Assembly: GCF_028679125.1 (NCBI RefSeq)
Contig: NZ_JAJRCG010000008.1
Coordinates: 1-64,000 of the forward strand
Origin: Methanoregula sp.
GTDB lineage: Archaea; Halobacteriota; Methanomicrobia; Methanomicrobiales; Methanospirillaceae
DNA: 64,000 nucleotides
Direction: 5' to 3'
Shown: piece after piece, positions 36,394-45,577 of the stretch
How positions within the stretch are numbered: the stretch's first letter is position 1
Layout: the number at the start of each line of letters is the position of its first letter
Translations under genes and position numbers: made by a program
Notes under the pieces: generated by a model
What the model was told of the DNA's origin: nothing
Seen by the model: only the letters and a program-made list of their open reading frames with translations
Databases searched by the model: none

Positions 36394-36574
36394 TTCTTTT
36401 GTATCCGGGTTTTCTGTTTCAGTACTGGTTCTGGTCTGCGGGTTTTACCGTACCCATGGCCCCATCCTGAAAAATTCCAAAAGAGTCCCGGTTTTCGGTA
36501 TTTTTCGCAAAAAAATCTCTAAATCTGGTTCTTCAGGTTTTTGTTCTTTCACAATCAATAAATACCCCATATTC

Positions 36575-36618
36575 ATAATATATGATTAATGTAGATTTCC
36601 GCCACGGGCGCGTGGCGG
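36575..36618 (+). promoter_or_regulatory. TATA box and leader hairpin of the small membrane protein gene
   Basis: ATAATATATG (36575-36584) is a TATA-like box. About 15-25 bases further is a perfect 8-bp stem with a 4-base loop, CCGCCACG-GGCG-CGTGGCGG (36599-36618), at or near the predicted transcript start. The small gene starts at 36641 after TTAGGTGAG. Confidence 0.5.
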
Positions 36619-36640
36619 TATGTTAGGTGAGTGAACAGGT

Positions 36641-36844
36641 ATGATACGGATCAAGGAGAACAAACCCGCCATATCCGCAGATGCGAGATCATTCCGAGCT
36701 GTGCGGAGGCTGAACCTGAATCGTACCTATACGCCGCTGAAGATTGGTGCGATTGCAGGATACATCATCTTAGGCATGCTCTCGGCATCCACATCCATGT
36801 TCGGGATCCTCGTGGGTGCCGTACTTCGCCTTGTCGGCTTGTAA
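36641..36844 (+). CDS. Small membrane protein, unknown function
   Basis: A 67-residue protein: a basic N-terminal half (MIRIKENKPAISADARSFRA ... RRLNLNRTYTPLK) followed by a hydrophobic C-terminal helix (IGAIAGYIILGMLSASTSMF and on). The basic head and C-terminal membrane anchor suggest a positive-inside small membrane protein. A TATA-like box, leader hairpin and possible ribosome site (AGGTGAG) precede it. I do not recognise the family. Confidence 0.55.
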   Translation: MIRIKENKPAISADARSFRAVRRLNLNRTYTPLKIGAIAGYIILGMLSASTSMFGILVGAVLRLVGL

Positions 36845-36969
36845 CACGATTCCTCACTCCTCTTTTTTATTTCCGGAAGTATGTCAGAGCCCTTGCGGGC
36901 TCCGTGAACCGTTGGCACTCTATGAAACACTGTTTTTAAAAAAAAGCAGAGAATTGCCTTACACCGGGA

Positions 36970-37410
36970 TTACGGTACTACCGTGATCGTTCCTTTCATG
37001 CTCGGGTAGACCCGGCACATGTAGGCATACTCTCCCTGGCGATCGAACTGCTGGCTGAACGACTGGGTGGACCCGAGGAGAAAGGTGGAGGAGGAGAATG
37101 TCTTATCGATAAACTCTATGTTGTGGACATGATCGTCGTCATTTACCCACCGCACCTGCGAACCGGCCTTGATGGTCAGTTTGGACGGGTTGAAGGCATT
37201 GTTCTTAATAGAAATCGTAGTCTCGGATACCGTCAGGGTTGTAACCGGGACAGCGGTTGGCGTTGCGATCGTGGTATGCATCACCGTCGTTGGTTTTACC
37301 GTCGCGGTGGGAACCGGTGTGGATGCCTGTTTCGGAGATGCCTCATCGGTACATCCGCATGTCAGCACAAGCAGTGCAGCCAGGACAAGGAGTACGAACC
37401 ATTTCTTCAT
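36970..37410 (-). CDS. Cupredoxin-like lipoprotein
   Basis: A 146-residue secreted protein. A signal sequence MKKWFVLLVLAALLVLTCGC with a lipobox-like cysteine is followed by a Thr/Pro/Val-rich linker (~28-65), then a plastocyanin/azurin-fold domain. The type 1 copper ligands normally come from a His near VHNIEF and a C-x2-H-x2-M motif. Here the last motif reads YMCRVYPSMKG, with Tyr in place of the second His. The site may bind copper differently or not at all. The ATG at 37410 (MKKW) fits the signal peptide better than an upstream start at 37434. Confidence 0.8.
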   Translation of the reverse strand: MKKWFVLLVLAALLVLTCGCTDEASPKQASTPVPTATVKPTTVMHTTIATPTAVPVTTLTVSETTISIKNNAFNPSKLTIKAGSQVRWVNDDDHVHNIEFIDKTFSSSTFLLGSTQSFSQQFDRQGEYAYMCRVYPSMKGTITVVP

Positions 37411-37473
37411 AGGTAGTTTTCGGCACCTGACCAAAAAAAGGTGATCTGCTGACCTTCAGAAAACAACGACTCG

Positions 37474-39693
37474 TCACTCCGTACCCGTAGGCGTATCCGG
37501 AGGGGGAACCGGGAGAAGCGCGATCTCCTGCAGGGAGATCATCTCCACGAACTCCCCGGTATGATAGTAACCGGGGATGGCACATGCGGCAAAGAGGCGG
37601 TCCGGGAGCAGGGATGCAAACTTCCAGCCATCGCGCCGGGGCACCGGCAGGAGCGTCTCGATCTCATCCCGGGTCATTTCCCGTATACTCTCAAGGGCCG
37701 ACATGACTTTTGCCCCGGCACCGGTTTTTCCGGCACCGGTGACCCGAAGCAGGAAATCCGTAAAACGGACCTGGACCTTCCTGCCCAGGCGCTTCTGGAG
37801 CAGCATCGCAAGAACGCGGTTGAACCGGCTCCCGTGCAGGGAGTACACGACAACCTCACGCCTGCCCGGCGGGATCTTCTCCAGCACATACAGCCCGTAC
37901 CCGCTGACTCCCTCCGGGATCGTTGCAAGAAGGCCGCCGATCAGCTCCTGTTCGGGCTCCCCGAGGGGCAGCACGGACTCTCCCTGCGCCCGGATCTGAC
38001 CGATCCGTTCGCAGATGAGGGCGGAAAAACCGCTCTCCCCGCTGCTTGTCCAGAACGTGCGGGAGACTCCTGCACCGGACGGCACGACCACGACAAGGTT
38101 GTGCCCGTCATCGCACTTCACCATCGACCACGTCTGGCCGCCAAGGGAGATCTCCCCGTTAGTATGGCTGTTGACAAACCGGGCATCGAGTTTTCCCACG
38201 ACATCGCCGTCCGGCGTCACGGCCCGGTACTCCCCGCCCCCGTTGATCACCGAGTACAGATCCTTCCAGTTCGACTTCCCGAGCACCCGCTCCGCCTCGG
38301 TGCCGAACATCAGCATCTCGCCATCGGTGGCGATGTAGCCCTCCGCAATGAGATGGCGGATGATATGGTCAATATCCTCCCGGGTGATCCCGGCAAATAC
38401 CGGGTGGGAGAGGAGGTCTGACACCATCTTCCTCCGTCCAGCCCGGTGCTGGCGGTGCAGCAGGAGGAAGAACTGCTGGAGGAGCACATTGAACGGTTTT
38501 TCAAGGGGGCGCAACTTCTCAACGTCCCGGTCCATGGCGCATTCGATGATCGCACAACTACAGAGCAGCTCGCACGCGTCCGCGAGCACCCAGGCCACGT
38601 ACGCCGCCTTTCCCCGCCGCCCGCTCCTGCCCATCCGCTGGAGGAACGAGGAGACCGAGTCCGGCGGACCGACCTGGACCACGACATCGAGATCGCCGAT
38701 ATCGATGCCCAGTTCGAGCGTGCTCGTGCAGATGATGCAGGCCCCGCCCTGGGCAAGAAATGCGTCCTCGGCAGACTTCCGCGTCTCTGAGGAGAGCGAT
38801 GAGTGGTGGATGTGCAGGTTGCTGATCCGGCCGCGGAGGGCGGAGGCCAGGTTCTCCGCACTGCTCCGGCTGTTCACGAAGACAAGCGCTTTCCTGCCTT
38901 TGACGATACCGGCAACGGCATCGACCCGCTTTCCTTCTGCCGGCTCGACGAGGAAACTGAACTGTTTCTCTTGGGGCGGGGCCGGGACTGCCACCAGTAC
39001 AGCCCCCCGGCGATCATCCGAGAGCCAGTGCAGGATCTCTTCAGGGTTCCCGGTGGTTGCCGATAGGCCTATCCGCTGGATCTTCCGTTTCGCCAGCTGG
39101 TCCATCCGGTCCAGCAGCACCTTGAGGTGCACGCCCCGCTCGGACTCGACAAACGCGTGCAGTTCGTCGATGATGATATAGCGCACCTGCCGCAGGTCGG
39201 CCGACAGGGTCCTCTCCTGCAGGAGCACTTCGAGCGATTCGGGGGTGATCATCAGGAAGTGGGGTGGCTCATCCTTCCACGACCGGTCGCCTTTCGGGAC
39301 ATCCCCGTGCCATTTCATCACGGACAGGGATGTCGGGACGCAGAAGACACGGAACCGCTCCTCCTGATCGTTGATGAGGGCCTTCAAAGGGGAAAGATAG
39401 AGACAGGTCACTCCGGCCCGGCCGTTCTTCAGGATATCATCCATCACCGGGATGAGGGCTGCTTCGGATTTGCCACCGGCAGTCGGTGCGATGAGGAGGG
39501 CATCATTACCCCCGGTCACTGCCGCATATGCCTGCTCCTGCACCTCGCGCAGATCGGACCAGTCGAGCCGCTGGGCAAGTACCTGCTGGAGGGACTCATG
39601 GAGGGAAGAGAAGACGGATGTCACGGGTGTATCAGGATGAGGGTTATGTTTCCACCGATATGGTCTTTTGCGCCCCGTGCTATTCTTTAGCAT
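37474..39693 (-). CDS. Lhr-like superfamily 2 DNA/RNA helicase
   Basis: A ~740-residue helicase. Motif I APTAGGKSEAAL, motif Ia LYLSPLKALINDQ, DELH box YIIIDELHAF, motif III GLSATTG, motif VI QRMGRSGRRG, followed by a winged-helix and a C-terminal DUF-like domain. This is the Lhr core form, smaller than bacterial Lhr, tied to DNA repair. The start is uncertain: the frame opens at 39726, but a TATA box (TATATATAAT, ~39733-39744 on the minus strand) puts the transcript start near 39710, so the ATG at 39693 is used; a GTG at 39624 is also possible. Confidence 0.87.
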   Translation of the reverse strand: MLKNSTGRKRPYRWKHNPHPDTPVTSVFSSLHESLQQVLAQRLDWSDLREVQEQAYAAVTGGNDALLIAPTAGGKSEAALIPVMDDILKNGRAGVTCLYLSPLKALINDQEERFRVFCVPTSLSVMKWHGDVPKGDRSWKDEPPHFLMITPESLEVLLQERTLSADLRQVRYIIIDELHAFVESERGVHLKVLLDRMDQLAKRKIQRIGLSATTGNPEEILHWLSDDRRGAVLVAVPAPPQEKQFSFLVEPAEGKRVDAVAGIVKGRKALVFVNSRSSAENLASALRGRISNLHIHHSSLSSETRKSAEDAFLAQGGACIICTSTLELGIDIGDLDVVVQVGPPDSVSSFLQRMGRSGRRGKAAYVAWVLADACELLCSCAIIECAMDRDVEKLRPLEKPFNVLLQQFFLLLHRQHRAGRRKMVSDLLSHPVFAGITREDIDHIIRHLIAEGYIATDGEMLMFGTEAERVLGKSNWKDLYSVINGGGEYRAVTPDGDVVGKLDARFVNSHTNGEISLGGQTWSMVKCDDGHNLVVVVPSGAGVSRTFWTSSGESGFSALICERIGQIRAQGESVLPLGEPEQELIGGLLATIPEGVSGYGLYVLEKIPPGRREVVVYSLHGSRFNRVLAMLLQKRLGRKVQVRFTDFLLRVTGAGKTGAGAKVMSALESIREMTRDEIETLLPVPRRDGWKFASLLPDRLFAACAIPGYYHTGEFVEMISLQEIALLPVPPPDTPTGTE

Positions 39694-39732
39694 TGATCGG
39701 GATTGTACATCAGGGTACATCTGCAAACAATT

Positions 39733-39744
39733 ATATATACCGGT
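39733..39744 (-). promoter_or_regulatory. TATA box of the Lhr-like helicase
   Basis: On the minus strand GGTATATATAATTG lies just upstream of the helicase frame. It is what favours the downstream start codon at 39693. Confidence 0.5.
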
Positions 39745-39899
39745 ATCCAGAGTATTATCCGGTAAACAATGATATCACCACGGGTATATTCTATCGTTTC
39801 TTTCGTCAGCCCGTGCAACGCATTCTTCTTTAGATAGGGGACCTGCTCAATCTGGGTCCCCGCGTAATGTCGTGATGAAGAGTTTACCAGAGGTTTCTC

Positions 39900-40022
39900 A
39901 TGATCTTTGGAATTCCTGATCCTCAGATATTGCTCGGCTACGGGCTGGCCATCGGATTTACGCTGGCGTGTATTGTGTACGGCTTGCTGCACTGGAACGA
40001 GGAGAACGGCAATGGCAGTTGA
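39900..40022 (+). CDS. Symporter small accessory protein
   Basis: A 40-residue single-span membrane protein: MIFGIPDPQILLGYGLAIGF, continuing through TLACIVYGLLHW and ending with a charged tail (NEENGNGS). Its last 11 bases overlap the start of the sodium/solute symporter in another frame, so translation is coupled. Very small membrane partners of this kind accompany several SSS-family symporters in archaea and bacteria. The peptide end also supplies the ribosome site (AACGAGGAGAA) for the symporter. Confidence 0.78.
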   Translation: MIFGIPDPQILLGYGLAIGFTLACIVYGLLHWNEENGNGS

Positions 40023-41577
40023 CACCCTGACGATGACGGTACTGGTCATCATCTACCTTGCAGCCACGCTCATCATCGGTTACCTGGGCTACAAAAAGAC
40101 CAAAAGCACCGAGGATTACCTGGTTGCCGGGCGGGACAGTCACCCGGTGATAATCGCGCTCTCGTACGGTGCCACGTTCATCTCCACGTCGGCCATCATC
40201 GGGTTCGGCGGGCAGGCCGCGAACCTCGGCATGGGACTGATCTGGCTCACCGTGCTGAACATCGGCGTCGGCATCCTCCTGGCCTTCGTGATCTTCGGCA
40301 AGAAGACCCGGGAGATCGGGCAGCGGCTCCGTGCCGTCACCTTCCCTGACCTGATGTGCAAGATCTACAAGTCCCCGCTCATGCAGTACATTGCCGGGTT
40401 CATCATCGTTGTCTCGATGCCGCTCTACACCGCTGCCATCCTCATCGGGGGCGCCCGGTTCATCGAGCCAACGCTCGGGATCGATTATGCAACCTCGCTG
40501 ATCCTCTTTGCCCTGATCACGGCAGTGTACGTGGTCTTCGGCGGGCTGATCGCGGTCATGTACACCGATGCCTTCCAGGGCACGATCATGCTGATCGGGA
40601 TGACTGTCCTCCTCGCCCTCACGCTCATTGCAGTCGGCGGGTTCACCGCGGGCTCCACCGCCCTCACGAACATGGCCGGCCTTGTACCGAAAGCGCTCGC
40701 TGACCAGGGTATGACCGGCTGGACCGCCATGCCGTCCCTCGGTTCCCCGATCTGGTTCACCGTGGTGACAACGCTGGTGCTCGGGGTCGGGATTGGCGTC
40801 CTTGCCCAGCCGCAGCTCGTGGTCCGGTTCATGACGGCAAAGGACAACAAGTCCCTGAACCGGGCGGTGCTCGTGGGCGGGCCGTTCATCCTGATGATGA
40901 CCGGTGTCGCGTTCACGGTCGGTGCGCTCAGCAACGTGTATTTCTACCAGACCTCGGGCAAGATCGCCATCGATGCCGCGGGCGGCAACGTGGACGCGAT
41001 CATGCCGCTCTTCATCAATCAGGCGATGCCCGACATCTTTGTCATCATCTTCATGCTGACGCTTCTTGCAGCTGCCATGTCCACGCTCTCGGCCCTCTAC
41101 CATGCAATGGGAACGGCCCTCATCTGCGACCTCTGGGGCAGGGGGAAGGAGTGCGCCCTCTCCATGCAGGCCCACAAGTACGGGATCGTCATCATGATGG
41201 TGCTCTCGACCATCCTCGCCTTTCTCCTCCCCATCAGCATCATTGCCCGGGCCACCGCGATGTTCATGGGACTCTGTGCCTGCGCCTTCCTGCCGGCATT
41301 TGCTGTCGGCGTGTATGCAAAGGTTCCCTCAACAAAGGCTGCGCTGTGCAGCATGGTCACCGGTGCCGTTGTCTGGTTTGCCTGGACTGCATTCTTCCAC
41401 GCAGCAGAAGCAAAACCCCTGGGCCTCTGCCAGGCAGTCTTCGGCAGGGTCACGCTCCTTGGCGCACCATGGACTGCCGTAGACCCGATCGTGATCGCTC
41501 TCCCTATCTCCCTGATCGTGATGGTTGTCATGCAGGTGCAGAGCGGGAAAGCACAACCGACCGCAGTTGCCGGATAA
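40012..41577 (+). CDS. Sodium/solute symporter (SSS family)
   Basis: A 521-residue transporter with about 13 membrane helices. It shows the SSS motifs DYLVAGRDSHPVIIALSYGA (helix 2 sodium site region), GGLIAVMYTDAFQG (the family signature) and LLAAAMSTLSALYHAMGTAL. It imports a substrate with Na+, possibly an organic acid or amino acid; the substrate cannot be read by eye. The ATG at 40012 (MAVDTLTMTV) has a good ribosome site; an earlier in-frame start at 39907 gives only a shadow of the accessory gene. Confidence 0.91.
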   Translation: MAVDTLTMTVLVIIYLAATLIIGYLGYKKTKSTEDYLVAGRDSHPVIIALSYGATFISTSAIIGFGGQAANLGMGLIWLTVLNIGVGILLAFVIFGKKTREIGQRLRAVTFPDLMCKIYKSPLMQYIAGFIIVVSMPLYTAAILIGGARFIEPTLGIDYATSLILFALITAVYVVFGGLIAVMYTDAFQGTIMLIGMTVLLALTLIAVGGFTAGSTALTNMAGLVPKALADQGMTGWTAMPSLGSPIWFTVVTTLVLGVGIGVLAQPQLVVRFMTAKDNKSLNRAVLVGGPFILMMTGVAFTVGALSNVYFYQTSGKIAIDAAGGNVDAIMPLFINQAMPDIFVIIFMLTLLAAAMSTLSALYHAMGTALICDLWGRGKECALSMQAHKYGIVIMMVLSTILAFLLPISIIARATAMFMGLCACAFLPAFAVGVYAKVPSTKAALCSMVTGAVVWFAWTAFFHAAEAKPLGLCQAVFGRVTLLGAPWTAVDPIVIALPISLIVMVVMQVQSGKAQPTAVAG

Positions 41578-41660
41578 CCTGCAAAACCTCTGGCGGGAGC
41601 AGCATTGTGCTGTATTTCCCGTGGAGAAACTTTTTTTGTCCTGCGCACCGAGAAATAACC

Positions 41661-41993
41661 ATGGAACTCGCACAGACTCAGTGCACCACCTATAAAGCCG
41701 GATCTCCCCCACTTACCCGCAAAGAGACGATGGAACTCCTTGCCCAGGTGCCGGGCTGGATACTCACCGGCGGTCACCTCACCAGGAAATTCGGGCAGGC
41801 CGACGCAGCAGCGTGCATCGCGTTCTTCAACGAGATCGCTGCCCTTGCAACCGAGCAAGGTCACTTCCCGGACATCTGCATGAAGGAGTCAAAACAGGTG
41901 GAAGTCTCGCTCTATACCTATCCTGCCGGCGGTCTCACCCTGAATGATTTCATCATCGCAGCAAAACTCAATGCAAGGGAACAGCCCCGGTAA
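41661..41993 (+). CDS. Pterin carbinolamine dehydratase-like protein
   Basis: A 110-residue protein with the PCD/DCoH fold: LLAQVPGWILTGGHLTRKF, ATEQGHFPDICM and the end AGGLTLNDFIIAAKLNA. In active enzymes a His-His pair and a third His do catalysis; here the pair reads HF and the third position reads Tyr (SLYTYPAGG). Activity as a classical dehydratase is therefore doubtful. A role near methanopterin chemistry or as a binding protein is possible. The ATG at 41661 follows the symporter by 83 bases; a longer frame is a shadow. Confidence 0.82.
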   Translation: MELAQTQCTTYKAGSPPLTRKETMELLAQVPGWILTGGHLTRKFGQADAAACIAFFNEIAALATEQGHFPDICMKESKQVEVSLYTYPAGGLTLNDFIIAAKLNAREQPR

Positions 41994-42118
41994 CTCTTTT
42001 TAAGGAGCGTAACCCCCCAAAAATAGTATCGACGCCAGAACTGCGATCCAAATCATATCTTTTTTACCTGTTTGAGAAGAAATTCATGGTATAGATCTCA
42101 TCGTTACCGTGACAACCC

Positions 42119-43072
42119 ATGGATCAACTCTACCCGCTGCTGAAATCCGTGGCAATTTTTTTCCTTCTTGTCCTTCTTATCCAGATCCTGAAGAGACAGG
42201 GAATCTTCAATGACAGCCACCAGCCGGTCTTCAACCGCCTTGTCACTGAACTCGCCCTGCCGGTGACGATCTTCTCCACGCTTGCCATCAGCACGATCTA
42301 TCTCGATCAGCTCATATCAGCGGGAGTGATGATCGGGTCCATTATCCTCTGCTGCTTCCTTGCCTATCTCGCATGCCGGGCCATGAAACTCTCCTGGGGC
42401 GTAACCGGATCCCTTGTCCTGCTCGCCGGTTTTGGGAGTACATCGACCCTGGCTTATCCCCTGATCAGCCAGACATTCGGGTCCAACAGCGAGGCCATGG
42501 CAATCGGCCTCCTGATCGGTGAGTTCGGGGTCTGCATCCCGTTCTTCACGATAGGTGTCCTGATGGCAGCATGGTTCGGCAGCCAGGAAGGGGGGAAGAA
42601 GACCGAGGTCTGGCCGGTGATCAAAAATTTCTTTGTTTCACCCATTTTCATCGCATTTATCCTTGGGCTTATTGTCTCGCAGATCCCGGCGGCATCCACA
42701 TTCCTTGAGGGGCAGTTCTGGGTCACGTTCTTCGGTTTCTTCAATAACGGCCTTGAGATCCTTGTCGCGGTCTCGATCGGCCTCATGCTCAAACCTGTCC
42801 AGCTCCGCAATATCTTCCCGCTCTTCCTGCTCATTGTCGGCATCAAACTCTTCCTCCAGCCGGTATTTGTCTTATGCGGGGCATCCGCGGCATCCCTTGC
42901 CAGTCTCCCTACCGAGATCCTCGTGATCGAGGCTGCGATGCCCTCGGGGGCGGTCGCCGCGGTCATTGCCGACCGGTACGGGTGCGACGGCCCGCTGGCC
43001 TCAGCCCTCGTTGTTGCAACCTATATCGTGAGCCTTCTGACCATCCCACTGATATCGTACTTCTTTATCTGA
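42119..43072 (+). CDS. AEC family transporter 1
   Basis: A 317-residue membrane protein with about ten helices in two inverted halves, as in the auxin efflux carrier family. Conserved stretches: GIFNDSHQPVFNRLVTELAL, the mid helix break GFGSTSTLAYPLISQTFG and the C-terminal EAAMPSGAVAAVIADRYGCD. The AEC family moves small organic anions. It is a tandem paralogue of the gene at 43185, roughly half identical by eye. Confidence 0.87.
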   Translation: MDQLYPLLKSVAIFFLLVLLIQILKRQGIFNDSHQPVFNRLVTELALPVTIFSTLAISTIYLDQLISAGVMIGSIILCCFLAYLACRAMKLSWGVTGSLVLLAGFGSTSTLAYPLISQTFGSNSEAMAIGLLIGEFGVCIPFFTIGVLMAAWFGSQEGGKKTEVWPVIKNFFVSPIFIAFILGLIVSQIPAASTFLEGQFWVTFFGFFNNGLEILVAVSIGLMLKPVQLRNIFPLFLLIVGIKLFLQPVFVLCGASAASLASLPTEILVIEAAMPSGAVAAVIADRYGCDGPLASALVVATYIVSLLTIPLISYFFI

Positions 43073-43184
43073 ACGAATCGATCATGACACCCTTCCCGCT
43101 CACCCCGATACAGAAAAAAACAGCACGATCCGAAGGTGTCCGATCGGAGGGCTTCAGTCCTTCAAAAAGATGGGGTGATGGGCT

Positions 43185-44153
43185 ATGACGTCTGTGTTCA
43201 TGCCCCAGATCCAGTATGTGGTCATGTTCCTCCTCATCGTGGTAATCGTCCAGCTTCTCCGGATGAGGGGGATCTTCAACGACAGTCACCAGCAGGTCTT
43301 CGACCGGCTCGTCACGGAACTCGCCCTGCCGGCAATCATCTTTGCAAGTCTGGCAACGAGCACCATCCGTGCCGAATGGGTGGTCCCGGTTCTCATCATG
43401 ATCGGTACGATTGTTGCCGGTGTCCTGATCTCGTGGGCGATCTGCCGGTATTACCACCTGCCCGCTGCAACAACCGGAACAATCGTCCTGCTCTCTGCGT
43501 TCGGCAGCACATATACCGTTGCCTCACCTGTCATCAGCGAGATATTCGGTCCTGCGAGTACGGAGATGTCACTGGGCCTCGTGATCGGAACATTCGGGGT
43601 TGCCATCCCCTTCTTCACGATAGGCGTCCTGATCGCCGGATACTTTGGCACCTGGGCAAAGGGGGAGCAGACATCAGTCCTGTCCGTGCTGAAAAAATTC
43701 TTTGCCACACCCATCTTCCTTGCATTCGTGCTGGGACTGGTTTCTGCTACGGTGTTTGCTTTTTTCAACATTCCCGGTGCCTCTATCTATTACGATGTCT
43801 TTACCGACTTTTTCGCGGTTATCCATAATTCCCTTGAGCTGCTGGTCTGGATCTCCATCGGCCTTCTCATCAGGCCGGTATCGCTCCGGGTCCTCCTCCC
43901 GGTCCTGGGTATTGTCGCGGGAATCCAGATGCTGGTTCTGCCCCTTCTCGCCTTCTGCGGGGCATCTGTCCTTGGCCAGCCGGTGATGTACCAGCAGGTG
44001 CTGGTGATCATCGCAGCAATGCCCTCCGGGGCAGTCGCAACGGTTCTTGCCAGCCGGTACGGGTGTGACGGCAGGCTTGCTGCGGCCCTTGTCATAAGCA
44101 CCTATCTCATCAGCCTTGTCACAGTCCCGATCATTCTCATGTTCATGTTTTGA
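43185..44153 (+). CDS. AEC family transporter 2
   Basis: A 322-residue paralogue of the preceding gene with the same landmarks (GIFNDSHQQVFDRLVTELAL, SAFGSTYTVASPVISEIFG, AAMPSGAVATVLASRYGCDG). The 112 bases between contain no third gene. The tandem pair may be a heteromer or may have split substrates. The ATG at 43185 is used; an in-frame ATG at 43200 also fits. Confidence 0.87.
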   Translation: MTSVFMPQIQYVVMFLLIVVIVQLLRMRGIFNDSHQQVFDRLVTELALPAIIFASLATSTIRAEWVVPVLIMIGTIVAGVLISWAICRYYHLPAATTGTIVLLSAFGSTYTVASPVISEIFGPASTEMSLGLVIGTFGVAIPFFTIGVLIAGYFGTWAKGEQTSVLSVLKKFFATPIFLAFVLGLVSATVFAFFNIPGASIYYDVFTDFFAVIHNSLELLVWISIGLLIRPVSLRVLLPVLGIVAGIQMLVLPLLAFCGASVLGQPVMYQQVLVIIAAMPSGAVATVLASRYGCDGRLAAALVISTYLISLVTVPIILMFMF

Positions 44154-44239
44154 GAGCGTGACCGGATTCAGACCCGGGAAGGTGCGGTTCCGGCGCAGGG
44201 CCGGTAAAAACAGATTACATTGTCGGGCAACACCGGATC

Positions 44240-45577
44240 TCAGGTGATCCGGAGCCGCTGCCCGTTCTTCATCGGGTGGACCGTCTTGTTCACCACGTAT
44301 CCGAGATCGCCGGCAAACTCCGCATATCCCGCGGTCATCTGCAGGTCCGCGTGAGCGGGGATGATATGCTGGGGCTGGAGCAGCTGGAGGAACTCGTAGT
44401 GGTCTTCCCGGTAGGCATGGCCACTCACGTGCAGGTCCTCGAAGATCCGGGCGCCGGTCTTCCTGAGCAGCTGTTCAACCACGTAACGCTGCCCGAAGTT
44501 CATCGGGTTCGGGATCACGTTCGCCGAGAAGAGCACCTTGTCACCCTTGCTCAGCTGGTACGGGGTGTCGCCATGCGCAAGGCGGGTGAGGATCGAACCG
44601 GGCTCGCCCTGGTGGCCGGTAACGATCGGCAGGAACTTCTCCTTTCCTTCCTTCATCATCCGGCGCATCACGCGATCCACGGTCCGTCGGTCCCCAAAGA
44701 CGCTCGTAGTCGGGGGGAACGAGACGAACTTCATCTGTTCCGCGGTAACGGAATATTTCTGCATGGAGCGGCCGAGGAAGACCGGTTTCCTGCCGATCTC
44801 GTGGGCACATTCCGCAATGGTCTTGACCCGGGAGATATGCGACGAGAACGTTGATACGATCATCGCATTCTTGTCGTCCTCGAAACTGGTGATGACATCC
44901 CGCACGAGGTCCCGGGCGATCCGCTCGCTGGGACACCGGCCCGGGCGGTGGATGTACGTGCTCTCCACGATAAGGGCCAGCACACCCTCCTTGCCGATCT
45001 GGCGGAACCGGGCAAAGTCCGGCGGTTTGCCGATGACCGGCGTCCGGTCGAACTTGAAGTCGCAGGCATAGACGATCGCACCGTGAGGGGTGTGAAGCAC
45101 CGGGGTCACGGTATCGATGATCGAGTGCTGCGTGTGCACGAATTCCAGGATAATGTTCGGGGAGATCGTGTATTTCTGCCCGGCGCTGAGCGCAAAGAGC
45201 TTGTTGCCTACGCCGAATTTCTTCTCGCCCGAGATCTGCTGGCGGATAAGTTCCGTTGCATACGGTGTCGCGATGATGGGCGCCTTGTACCGGTGCGCAA
45301 GTTTCGGGATCGCCCAGATATGGTCGAGGTGCCCGTGGGAGCAGACGATGGCCTTCACGGTGCCTTCGACATTCTGCAGCACGGTGTCATCCGGGATTGC
45401 CTTGATCTTGATCAGGTCAAGGGAATGCATCTCGTCGACTTCCGCATCCTCGTGGATCATCAGCTGGTCCAGGCGGAGGCCCATGTCAAAGATGACGATC
45501 TCCTTTCCGACGCGGACAGCGGTCATGTTCCGCCCGACTTCATCATATCCGCCTACGGCAATAATTTCTATTTCCAT
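44240..45577 (-). CDS. rnj: Archaeal ribonuclease J (metallo-beta-lactamase/beta-CASP)
   Basis: A 445-residue exo/endoribonuclease for RNA decay. The metal site SHGHLDH (about residue 81) and the beta-CASP histidines, including HVSGHAYREDHYEF near the C-terminus (~390), are intact, as is ALIVESTYIHRPGR. The length fits archaeal RNase J. The ATG at 45577 (MEIEIIAVGGYDEVGRNMTA) is chosen because the 38-residue upstream extension has no family character. It stands alone, with 1 kb of non-coding DNA upstream. Confidence 0.92.
   Translation of the reverse strand: MEIEIIAVGGYDEVGRNMTAVRVGKEIVIFDMGLRLDQLMIHEDAEVDEMHSLDLIKIKAIPDDTVLQNVEGTVKAIVCSHGHLDHIWAIPKLAHRYKAPIIATPYATELIRQQISGEKKFGVGNKLFALSAGQKYTISPNIILEFVHTQHSIIDTVTPVLHTPHGAIVYACDFKFDRTPVIGKPPDFARFRQIGKEGVLALIVESTYIHRPGRCPSERIARDLVRDVITSFEDDKNAMIVSTFSSHISRVKTIAECAHEIGRKPVFLGRSMQKYSVTAEQMKFVSFPPTTSVFGDRRTVDRVMRRMMKEGKEKFLPIVTGHQGEPGSILTRLAHGDTPYQLSKGDKVLFSANVIPNPMNFGQRYVVEQLLRKTGARIFEDLHVSGHAYREDHYEFLQLLQPQHIIPAHADLQMTAGYAEFAGDLGYVVNKTVHPMKNGQRLRIT

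Noticed and set aside
39958..41175. 405-residue minus-strand frame opposite the symporter
   Set aside because: Highly charged His/Asp/Glu/Arg-rich shadow of hydrophobic codons in the true symporter gene.
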